The notes below the pieces were generated by a model. That model was not told where the DNA came from, did not search any database, and saw only the letters and a list, made by a program, of their open reading frames with translations. A program made the position numbers and the translations under genes. Of a stretch of DNA of 64,000 nt, positions 55,286 through 64,000 are shown one piece after another. Within the stretch, counting starts at the first letter, position 1, and each line of letters opens with the position of its first letter. Origin of the DNA: Mantis religiosa (Eukaryota > Arthropoda > Insecta > Mantodea > Mantidae); NCBI GenBank assembly GCA_030765055.1, contig CM060953.1, positions 7,346,800 to 7,410,799 on the forward strand, given 5' to 3'.

Positions 55286-55955
55286 CAATACCTATTATTA
55301 CAGTTACTGCAACAAACATTAGATCCCGCAGCATGGGTGACTCATATGTACTCTCATACACTCATTTCGTAGTAAACAGATCCACTAACAGAGCAGATAA
55401 ACAGTTTAAGCTCCTCTTCCTTTTCAGGCCCCGCTTGTCTTCTTGTGTTGGGCAGACAGTATCTAGGGAAATGGTAGGTATCATGAGAATGGACAGAATA
55501 ATTTATATTCGCGTGAATATACGTAGATATGCGGTATACAAGAGAAAGGATCATGTACGGCCAGAGATCCAGGATCGAAGACTTATTCCAATGCTGCAAC
55601 GATCTACCGGGAACTAATAGTCTTCCCTTTGAGTAAGCCGTACATGTAATACCTAAAGGAAACATTCGTTTCCCGATCAGGGAGAAAGACAAAAGCCCGA
55701 AGTCAGTCGACAGGAATAGTGAGTGAATATTGAACTGGAGCCCGGATTTCTGTTTTCTCTACTTTCCAATGCATATGAAAAATATACCTATGTCACTCAT
55801 ATTTTAAATGAAATTAAATCACTTTCCAGTAATTGTATATATTTTTATCAGAATGGTAATACCATGGCGTGTGTAACGAAGTGTTGTTCCAAACAGATCG
55901 TGGAAGTTCTCAGCTAGAGGGCACGCGTGCATGTCACATGACTATACAAAGCTAG
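55286..55955. other. Unassigned stretch
   Basis: Frames at 55198-55692 overlap on both strands without recognisable domains; no repeat is recognised. Confidence 0.35.
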
Positions 55956-55959
55956 CAGC

Positions 55960-57060
55960 AGCATGCATCAATCGTCCAACGCTGCCAGTCGCATTACAAA
56001 CAGTGAAATGGAGGCGTCACAACAAGATTAGAGGTGCTGTTCGTTTTCTGACAGCGGAAGGAGTAGGGGAACGGACAATCATCGACGAACGTCACAAGTG
56101 TACGACGAACACCGCATGTCAAGGGTCAAGGCATGGCACAAGCGCTTCAGGGGAGGACGGGTGTTGTTGGCCGATGATGCACCGTCTGGAGCACTACACT
56201 GCATTACCGATGACATCGTCCAGCTGGTTGATGCACTCATTACCCAGGAGCGCCGAGTGACAGTGAAAGCCATAGCCGCCGAGGTCGGACTGAGCGTCGG
56301 AAGTCGTTCCCATGAAGGGAACGACTGTTCTTGCGCAAAGTGTATGCCCAAGGGTAGCCCCACAGTCTTCAACCACACCAGGAAGCATGTCGAAAGGCCC
56401 ACTGTCTTGGTCATCTGCAGCGATATGCTAGGGAAGGGAATCAGTTCCTGGCACGAGTGGTGGCTGGAGATGACTCATGGTGTCATCACTTCAAACCAAA
56501 ATCATAACAACAAAGTCTTCAGTGGAAGCATCCAGGGTCACCATCACCAGAAAAAGCCAAGGCCATCCACCAAGTGAAGGAAAGGTAATGGTGACGTTCA
56601 TATTTGACCAAGATGGCCCCCTTCTGACACATTTCCTGCAGCACGGGACAACAGTAAATGCCCAGCATTACTTGCAATCCTTGACCAACCTTTGCCAATT
56701 GATCAAATCAAAACGACCAGGCAATCTCACCTATGAGGTCATTCTGCTTCACGACAGTTCAAAGCTTCATATGGCCAACACTGTCGCGGCGTTCCTGCAG
56801 AAATTCAAATGGGAGGTTCTCGGTCATCCTCTATACAGTCCAGACCTCTCTCCCTGTGACTACGCCATTTTTTGGTGCTCTTAAAGAGGCTCTGAAGGCA
56901 AATGATTCACCTCGGACGATGATGTCCAGTTGTATGTGCGGAACTGGCTCACATCGCGGTCCCGAGACTTCTATGAGACAGCCATTAATCTTGTGTCATG
57001 GTGGGACAAGTGTCTCAACAGCCTGGGCCAATACTTCTTACATACAGGTACTGTTTTCTG
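55960..57060 (+). pseudogene. Near full-length mariner transposase with frameshifts
   Basis: Reading across three frames gives, in order: N-terminal GAVRFLTAEGVGERTI; RVKAWHKRFRGGRVLLADDA; DDIVQLVDALITQERRVTVK and AAEVGLSVGS; VAGDDSWCHHFKPKS (first Asp); EGKVMVTFIFDQDGPLLTHF; ILLHDSSKLHMANTVAAFLQ (second Asp); YSPDLSPCDYAIF (third Asp); and the C-terminal YVRNWLTSRSRDFYETAI. This is a DD34D mariner. At least three frameshifts and a stop (after PKS) inactivate it. HDNARPH has decayed to HDSSKLH. Terminal repeats were not identified. Confidence 0.9.
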
Positions 57061-57104
57061 TAGTTATGTCTACGGCTTGCTTCTTTTTGGATATATGTTA
57101 TACA

Positions 57105-57295
57105 TGAAGGCCCGGGCTTTATAGTTCAGACCACTATTAAGTCAATTAAACATGAGTCAGTTGGACAATTAAATGACATGCTGATCTTGGTACCTCAACG
57201 GACTGAGACCGGGAGATCCGTGGTTCAAATCCTGGCTAAGGCAATCAATTTTTCAGTCTGACTCTACTACTCGGCTAGTGTGAAAGAACGATTAA
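57105..57295 (+). mobile_element. Rearranged copy of the 3'-tRNA retroposon family
   Basis: The order is: an antisense scrap of the 91-bp unit (GCCCGGGCTTTATAGTTCAG), GAGTCAGTTGGACAATTAAATG, a decayed tRNA-like module (B box GGTTCAAATCC at about 57220), CAATTTTTCAGTCTGACTC, then the family's outer arm in antisense (GTGTGAAAGAACGATTAAT). The acceptor stem no longer pairs well. No TSD was found. Confidence 0.75.
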
Positions 57296-58399
57296 TGTCT
57301 TCTCCTTCAACTGTAACAAACTGCAAGGTCAAAAGGGTTCATTTTAAGGTGATAGTGTTTTAGGTTCTAAACTCCGGGACGTAATCATGACGAAGGACCA
57401 AGTCCAATCGACAGATGCGCGCGCATACACAAGCAATGTCTAAACGATATGTCCATTATACGCCAATGAAGGATGAATTAATAATCGGTCAAATCAGCCA
57501 GAAGCCAACGCCTGGAGTTATCTCATTAACTTCTTTCAGGCAAAACGAACCTTCTGCAATTTCAAAATTTTGACATACACGCTATTCTCATCATATGGAC
57601 CACTATGATTAATAGACTTCATTACCTGTACTATCAATATGACATTTTGTCTGAGGTAGGCGCGGGTGAATCGGACCAATATTTTGAAAACCTTTCAAAA
57701 ATGCCTATTTGTCACGTAAACATAAAAACTTTTACCTTATATTGAAGACATGACATTCTAGATTATTTTAATGTTAACTTTTCGATGAACATTTTCTGTG
57801 TACTTCCGTTTTCAGTTTTACTCCGGGCGGAAACAAATGCTAATCGTCCGCAATAGAATTGTCATAGCGGACGTATCGGAATGGAACATTCAATTTGAGT
57901 ACATAATGTAATCATGAGAACAAAATAACACATTTCTACATTTGTATATTTATATCTTTATATATCTCACCCACATTTTACATATATGAATTGTTTATTT
58001 GCCACAGCGACAGCCAACACAGATTTCGTGGTACCATTCTCCATTTTTCTGTCCTCATTTGAGTGTCATTTCCCCCATTTCATTCATCGTCTGATATGAC
58101 TTCTTTTGCCTTACTTTAATCCACTTTACCCGTTGTTTTATCCGTATTATTTTTGTCCCTTGGCAGCACTGATTAATTAACTATCAGAACAACAAGGATG
58201 ACTATGGATGTAAGAAAGTCTGTATTTTCTTACTGTACAAGTTTCTGGAGCAATTTCAATGTACATTCGTTATAAATCTATCTCTAACGTACTTAAATAA
58301 TAACAAAATGCCAGAAATAAAGCAACGACATACAGTACGCGCAAGATAAGTTGAGTGCTGGATTTACGGTGTGGTGCGGACAGAGGGGAAGAAGCAAGA
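57296..58399. other. Unassigned stretch with a scrap of the 108-bp unit
   Basis: CATTTCATTCATCGTCTGAT with CCTCATTTGAGTGTC (58060-58105) is a fragment of the 108-bp SINE tail. Nothing else is recognised. Confidence 0.45.
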
Positions 58400-58600
58400 G
58401 TTAACGCTCCTTTGTTTCTGCAGTGTTGTCAACCTTGAAAAACACAGTTCAGCAAAATAGCGTGTAAGATAAGTGAAGGTATCACAAGTAACGTTGCATC
58501 CTCTGAAAACATTCCTTAGTTTTGCCCACGCCAGCTCAATTGCATTCAGATCACAGTTATACGGAGGTGTCCCCTTTCGAGAGCCACAACATCCACAAAT
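58400..58600 (-). pseudogene. Tc1/IS630-type transposase C-terminal fragment
   Basis: The minus-strand frame (58654-58364) includes GTPPYNCDLNAIELAWAKLR and NVFRGCNVTCDTF, matching the last catalytic block (PPY--DLNPIE--W---K) of Tc1/IS630-type transposases. The remainder of the gene is absent. It could be the missing half of the family at 19565, but no overlap exists to test this. Confidence 0.65.
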
Positions 58601-58631
58601 GTTCATACAAATATAAATCATTTTCAAGTAA

Positions 58632-59075
58632 ATGCTGATGTACACTCGTAACAAAGATAAACTGGCAATTCGAGTTCACCAAACGAGCCTTTATGAAGGA
58701 AGCTTTAACTACAAAGTGATAATGTTATATAATAAACTTCCAAATTCATTTAAAGAAGCTACATCATTAAAACACTTTAAGAATAAGGTTAAGAAATGTT
58801 TGTATGCACACTGTTTTTATACGGTTAATGAATTTTTAGAACTATAACCATGTAAATGAGCACTGGGAGCATAGTACATTCACAAACCTGTAATATTTAT
58901 ATTATGACATTTCTTGTAGTAAATTAGTCTATGCAAATACCACATGAAACAATAGAAAAGCTGCTTACTGTGTATATTGTATGTAATCAATTTGACTTTA
59001 TGTATATACTGTATTTATACATTTTGACGTGTCTCATAACATGTATATGTCGCCAAGGACGAACTAAAATTCTAA
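58632..59075 (+). pseudogene. LINE C-terminus and 3' UTR remnant
   Basis: The frame 58632-58847 reads TRNKDKLAIRVHQTSLYEGS and VIMLYNKLPNSFKEATSLKH, ending FYTVNEFLEL. This matches the extreme C-terminus of a common Jockey/CR1-like LINE group ('R--LYE-S--Y---KLYN-LP ... YYTVNEFL'). A 3' UTR of about 220 bp follows, ending in the short repeat AATTCTAATTCTA (about 59070). It is heavily 5'-truncated. Confidence 0.75.
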
Positions 59076-60239
59076 TTCTAACATACGATTGTTGTAAACT
59101 GGTTAGCTAATTAACCTCGAAATTGATCAAAACGAAATATGGCGGACATGATAAAGCTTAGCGTATTAGCCACTAGATGTCAGTATATAGCGCATTTCAA
59201 AGTTCGAAGTTGTCAGCTATGTTCACGGAGTTAAACGAAACTTACCGAATGAGGACTTGGAGCCCGACCGCTCTTCTTATCGTGCGCATATAGTACGTCT
59301 CGTTTCCGTAAAAGAAGCTCGATTTGTCACTTAGACAAAACACAATCGTATTACACAGTCAACTGTCTCAGGTAGTTAACTTCGTTCCAACAAAACAATA
59401 CACTAACGTCACCTAGGGAACAGATTCTGGAAAACTAATCCCAGTAACTCGGCAATCCGAATCCCTCACGGCTACCTCAATTAGAAAATGTAAGATGTAG
59501 GTATATTTTATTTGTTATGGAAAATGCCTTAATTAAGTGGTATTGTAAACCAAATTAGTAGAACTGCATTTGAGGAGAAATAACTTATAGAAAATTATTT
59601 CAATGAGGGTGATTTGGGGTTTTGAAAGTTACCAGTGTTTATAGTGTTGTGAGAGTTCTGACTGTCTTGTAAGTACAGTGGTGAAGAGTGCAATGAAGCG
59701 CTGAAAGCGCCGCTTCCACGAGAATTTTACAGAAAAAGGAATATATACATATGCCAAACAATGCTGTATTTTCTCTGGATACATTATCGAAATGTATTCA
59801 CGAACATCCCCGGAGCTGTGCATAATTTGATAAGTGCTTCCATTTCCGCGAGCTCATTCAATACTATATTTACGCATTTGTAAGCTTGAATACCATGCGT
59901 CGTAGATTTCCGGAAGAAATCGCGAATTTTCGATAGTGAGGAAGTGCTCACTCATTTGGTCACGTGAGGCCTCTGTAGCGTGTGAAGAAAAGTTTATTTT
60001 TCTGTTTTATGTGGCACTTTTAAATACAACTGTAAGTAGGTACTATTCAATAGCATTAGCAATGGTATTTTAGGGGCGGAATTCTTCTGAAGTTATTGAA
60101 AGAGAATTGTATACTTTTTCCTATTAGGCTAACACTTCACGCGGTGAGGGCCAGCTGCAGGAAAAATTGGAACGTCGGAGTGGAGAAGGGAAGCAGAAAT
60201 ATGTCTGCTTGTAGTGTGAGCAATCTTGCAATATAAGAA
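59076..60239. other. Unassigned stretch with a dispersed repeat
   Basis: 59325-59470 is the inverted relative of 42783-42930 (CACAATCGTATTACACAGTC, AACTGTCTCAGG, GTCACCTAGGGAAC). The remainder is unrecognised. Confidence 0.5.
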
Positions 60240-61530
60240 GGGCCTACGTCTGACTGTACAATAGAAAGAATACTGAAGAGTAACTTTAGTTCTTTGAGCC
60301 ATTATTCTCTCTTATTTTAATGACAATTATTATTTGGAGCTTCCCTCGCTTTGAAACTCACGCCTCGCTACTGGACCTATGTGTGACTGTACAATAGAAA
60401 GAGTACTAAAGAGTAGCCTTAGTTCTTTGAGTCATTATTCTCTCTTATTTTAATGATAATTGTTATTTGGAGCTTCCCCTGCTTTGAAAGTCACACCTCG
60501 CTACTGGAACTACGTGTGACTGTACAATAGAAAGAGTACTACAGAGTAGCCTTAGTTCTTTGAGTCATTATTCTCTCTTATTTTAATGATAATTGTTATT
60601 TGGAGCTTCCCTCGCTTTGAAAGTCACACCTCGCTACTGGACCTATGTGTGACTGTACAATAGAAAGAGTACTAAAGAGTAGCCTTAGTTCTTTGAGTCA
60701 TTATTCTCTCTTATTTTAATGATAATTATTTGGAGCTTCCCTCGCTTTGAAAGTCACACCTCGCTACTGGACCTATGTGTGACTGTACAATAGAAAGAGT
60801 ACTAAAGAGTAGTCTTAATTCTTTGAGTCATTGTTCTCTCTTATTTTAATGACAATTATTATTTGGAGCTTCTCTCACTTTGAAAGTCACGTCTCGCTAC
60901 TGGACCTACGTGTGACTGTACAATAGAAAGAGTACTAAAGAGCAGCCTTAGTTCTTTGAGTCATTATTCTCTCTTATTTTAATGACAATTATTATTTGGA
61001 TCTTCCCTCGCTTTGAAAGTCACACCTCGCTACTGGACCTACGTGTGACTGTACAATAGAAAGAGTACTAAATAGTAGTCTTAATTCTTTGAGTCAATTC
61101 TCTCTTATTTTAATGACAATTATTATTTGGAGCTTCCCTCACTTTTTTTTGTAGTTTACGTCCTCCAACGTTAAGTCATATCGGACGGTGAATGAATTGG
61201 GTGAAATGATGCTCAAATGAGTCCAGGGTCCATGGAGCTTAGAGTTACCCAACATTCGTCTTGAAGGATAAGGAAAACCCCGAAAAAACCCCTTATCCAG
61301 GTAACTCACCCTGACCGAGATTCGAACTTGGGACCTCTTGAACGTGAGGCAGACACGCTACCATCTACGCTACCGAGGCGAGATTCCCTCGCTTTCAAAG
61401 TAACGCTTCGCTACTGGACCTACCTGTGACTGCATAATAGAAAGAGTACTAAAGAGTAGCCTTAGTTCTTTGAGTCATTATTGTCTCTTATTTAAATGAA
61501 AATTATTAATTGGAGTTCCCTTTCTTTGAA
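60240..61530. repeat. 133-bp tandem array, about 8 units, interrupted by a SINE
   Basis: GACTGTACAATAGAAAGAG recurs at 60252, 60385, 60518 and 60651 (period 133; one unit 130). Units carry TTAGTTCTTTGAGTCATTAT, TCTCTTATTTTAATGA and TTGGAGCTTCCCTCGCTTTG. A SINE (61151-61380) splits one unit, and the last units beyond it are more diverged. Confidence 0.96.
61134..61393 (-). mobile_element. SINE with single 108-bp tail unit, inserted in the 133-bp array
   Basis: TTCCCTCACT at 61134-61143 and TTCCCTCGCT at 61384-61393 flank it (one mismatch). On the minus strand it starts GCCTCGGTAGCGTAGATGGT (61380) with B box AAGTTCGAATCTCG. The body contains GTGAGTTACCTGGATAAGGG and a single unit (CGAATGTTGGGTAACTCTAA ... 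TATGACTTAACGTTGGAGGA). It ends CGTAAACTAC plus an A8 tail (T run 61143-61150). This is the unexpanded form of the element at 34936-36250. Confidence 0.92.
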
Positions 61531-62254
61531 ATTCTTGAATACTGGTCTTGTATAATCTTTATAAAAAAGGTTCCAACGAAGGCAAGGGTAGTGTTATAAG
61601 GACAAATCAGCTAACCATGGACAACTCCGGGTGATTGACGACATTAATGTTAGATTTGTATAAATTTGTATAGGGTATGATAGTTTTAGGAACACTGGGA
61701 TGTCAATAGGAAGCTAAATAAATGAACATGTGACACTACTGGTTGGACAACGACTACTGAATCAAACTATTTGGTTTGGAAAGTATTAAATTAAAGTGAT
61801 ATAGATGACTGGAAATGCTTGGCACGAGCAGACAGAGTATTCTCCCACGGCTAGGAGTCTGGAGCCAGTTTCCTACTCAAGTACCAGAGGCTGCTGTGAT
61901 ATGTCCTCAGGCCGACCTGCCGACCGGCCGGCCGGCAACAAAGATAAGCCTGCTAGTTTGGAGCCAGTCAGACGCCTGCTGCCTAGTCTCACCAGCTTAC
62001 TTCCTCGGAACTCTATAACAATATGCCTCCACGTTTTGACATTTATGAATTTACTTATAATTGACGTTTATTAATTTTATTACTGTCACATTTTACTATT
62101 TTACATCTTTTTCCCAAATATTATCAGGGTGCAGCTTAAGGCATTCCTCTAATATAAACATCAGTTTTATTGTTATCATTGTGTTTGTGTTGCTATTTCG
62201 AAACATCTTCTCCACTCGCCGTTACTCCAATATGAAGAGCAGAGGTGGGTAATG
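61531..62254. other. Unassigned stretch
   Basis: A GC-rich patch (61900-61940, CCGACCGGCCGGCCGG) lies in overlapping frames with no recognised domain. Confidence 0.35.
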
Positions 62255-63070
62255 TGGAATAATCGGGAAATATGGAATACCAATATTTCAGCTCTGTTAT
62301 CATGTGGGAGTGTCATGAAGAAGTCAAGAAAGACTCCCATGATGTAAGTGAAATTGACAGCTTGTTGTCATTTCACTCGCTACACAATAAAGTATGTTTT
62401 GTGATATTCAAACGTTTTTTCGGACAAAATTTCAAGCATTTTAACCTACTAGTACGCCTGTTACATTGATGTTAGGTGTAAGGTACACTAGAAGAATTGT
62501 AGTTGTTATATTAGCTGGCAGTATTTTGTCTGTTATTTTAAAGATTGGTTATCTTAAGATGACGTGTGGGGTATTATGGGATACCAGGTATTTCTTAATA
62601 CCCGACGTAAAAGTATAATGTTCCATATAACCGTACAAAATGTACTGAATAGAAATAGAGTTAAAATGATTAGCAGCTAAACAATTATTATTAGTTATAT
62701 AAATAGAAATATAGCCCAATTTAAATGTAAAATGTATTTTTAAAAATATATCCATTGAAATGCAAACAAAACCTATTTTCGGTTATTTTAGACTCTATTT
62801 AAACCAACTAAGTCTATTTTAAACCAATCATTTTTTATGCTTAACGAAATATAATTAATGTTCGATGTTTTGAACTATCTATTTCATAATATCCGACTAT
62901 TTCATATTAACCTCCATTTGTAACATTTTTCTAAATACATTTCTATAAATATATAATAAATATCAGCCTTTTTTACTAGTGACAGTTCATCACAAGTGGT
63001 TATTGGCGCTTTCTGTTTAAAAAACCAGAAAAGTTATTTTTAGAAATGTAAATGTTACCCCATAATGCCC
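62255..63070 (+). repeat. Dispersed repeat, copy 2 (uninterrupted)
   Basis: This is the direct-orientation relative of 47265-48895 without the Penelope and LTR-like inserts. Shared blocks include AAATATGGAATACCAATATT, TGTTTTGTGATATTCAAACG, GGATACCAGGTATTTCTTA and ATAATGTTCCATATAACCG. It serves as the empty-site reference for both inserts. Confidence 0.8.
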
Positions 63071-64000
63071 TTCTCTCATCTACATTTTCGTGACTGTCCA
63101 GCCAATGCTTCATTAATTCAATTTTCATTGTATATTTTATATTTCTAAGTGTACTCTGTGAATTTCGGAACAGACATGTGATGTGACACTATCAGTTTGT
63201 GATATTTTCCTGCCACCCCTCGACAGTACGATGTAAGCCACCATTGTATTAAATTAGGTGCCACTGCACATCTTCCTCGAGTATGCTCCCTCTAGTATAT
63301 AGTTGTTATATTTTACATGAATCGATTCCAATCCATTAATTGGCTGCAACAGAGTTAGCTGTTTAAACACCTTTGTTATGATGTCAATCTGATGGTCTGT
63401 AGTTTGAGGTTACCAATAGATAACAATTGTTTCAACTTAATTTGTGCATAACTATATTGTACAGTTTCAATCTTTATTGAATGTAGCTGTCTCCGGTTAA
63501 AGCCACAAAACAGCATAACAGTTCCATAATCTGAGATCCTGCTCTAAATTTAATGAACTTTGAACAAAAACAGAAGTGGATCACCTTTTCTCTTTAAGAA
63601 AAATCTAAATTGTATCTGAGTTAATGGGTACCATGTTATTTATCATTGAACTTTCTATGAAGGCATTATTTTGTGATGTCTTTATATACCTTATAGTTTA
63701 AATTTTAATAGTGTTAAATCTTAGCTTTTTCTTCCCATTTTTACATTACGTTGATATGTTATATTTAATGTACACTTAGCAACTTTAATTGGAGCATTGC
63801 ACAAAGTAAACAAACAAATGCAGTACGCCTTAAGCAACAGTCACGTTATTTCAAAGCTCGTTGGTATGTGATACATAGGTCATAGATCATGACCAAAAGA
63901 GAAAAAATGGGAGAATGACAGCTTGACATTTGATAGGAGTAAATAAAATACAAACCACTTAGAAGGAATATCGCGGAAATGTTTAAGTCTAAAATATATA
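63071..64000. other. Unassigned AT-rich stretch
   Basis: No long reading frame, repeat or tRNA-like sequence is recognised up to the window end. Confidence 0.45.

Noticed and set aside
63071..64000. Search for a homeodomain or first exon of islet at the window ends
   Set aside because: No WFQNKR-like or other homeodomain coding stretch, and no convincing short first exon, could be seen on the minus strand.

Overview
This is eukaryotic, AT-rich, repeat-dominated DNA that looks like an insect genome. The only host gene I can support is the LIM-homeobox gene islet (tailup in Drosophila) on the minus strand. It is represented by two exons: LIM domain 1 at 36570-36759 and LIM domain 2 plus an Asn-rich linker at 25642-25925. 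They are separated by a 10.6 kb intron packed with mobile DNA. No homeodomain exon or first exon is visible, so the gene must extend beyond the part I can read. The mix of several tRNA-derived SINE families, many mariner relics, RNase H-bearing LINEs and Penelope-like elements fits a large insect genome, for instance a cockroach or termite relative. That placement is inference.
Layout. 0.35-0.9 kb: GC-rich insert with a 14-bp target-site duplication (TSD). 1.06-1.65 kb: SINE ending in a (TG)n tail. 2.8-3.45 kb: Penelope-like 3' end in inverted arrangement. 3.49-5.99 kb: a retroposed element holding about 24 copies of a 91-bp satellite and a tRNA-like unit. 6.26-6.52 kb: a compact relative. 6.6-12.5 kb: mariner relics, a LINE RNase H relic, and a mariner with both ends (11.27-12.54 kb). 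13-19 kb: short tandem repeats and tRNA-like retroposons. 19.6-20.9 kb: a transposase-derived element whose near-identical partner lies inverted at 50.4-51.8 kb. 21.6-22.7 kb: a young 5'-truncated LINE. 23-36 kb: the islet exons with SINEs, mariners, Penelope fragments and two SINEs whose tails became tandem arrays. 40-42, 52-55 and 60-61.5 kb: three further tandem arrays (135, 129 and 133 bp). 47-49 kb and 62-63 kb: two copies of one old repeat, the first interrupted by a Penelope fragment and a solo-LTR-like insert. 49.8-52.3 kb: a Harbinger-like element with perfect 27-bp inverted termini and a nested transposon. 56-57 kb: a broken mariner. 58.4-59.1 kb: transposase and LINE tails.
The main point of interest is that three unrelated tRNA-related retroposon families (units of 91, 108 and 112 bp) each occur here with one unit and also with the same segment expanded into a long tandem array. 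In each family the best expanded copy is bounded by a single matching TSD. Satellite growth has therefore happened inside individual retroposon insertions, two of them in the islet intron. One of these families has its tRNA-like module at the 3' end, with intact A and B boxes and an immediate oligo-T stop, and carries antisense copies of its own tail. That is unlike an ordinary SINE and is the best candidate for something undescribed.
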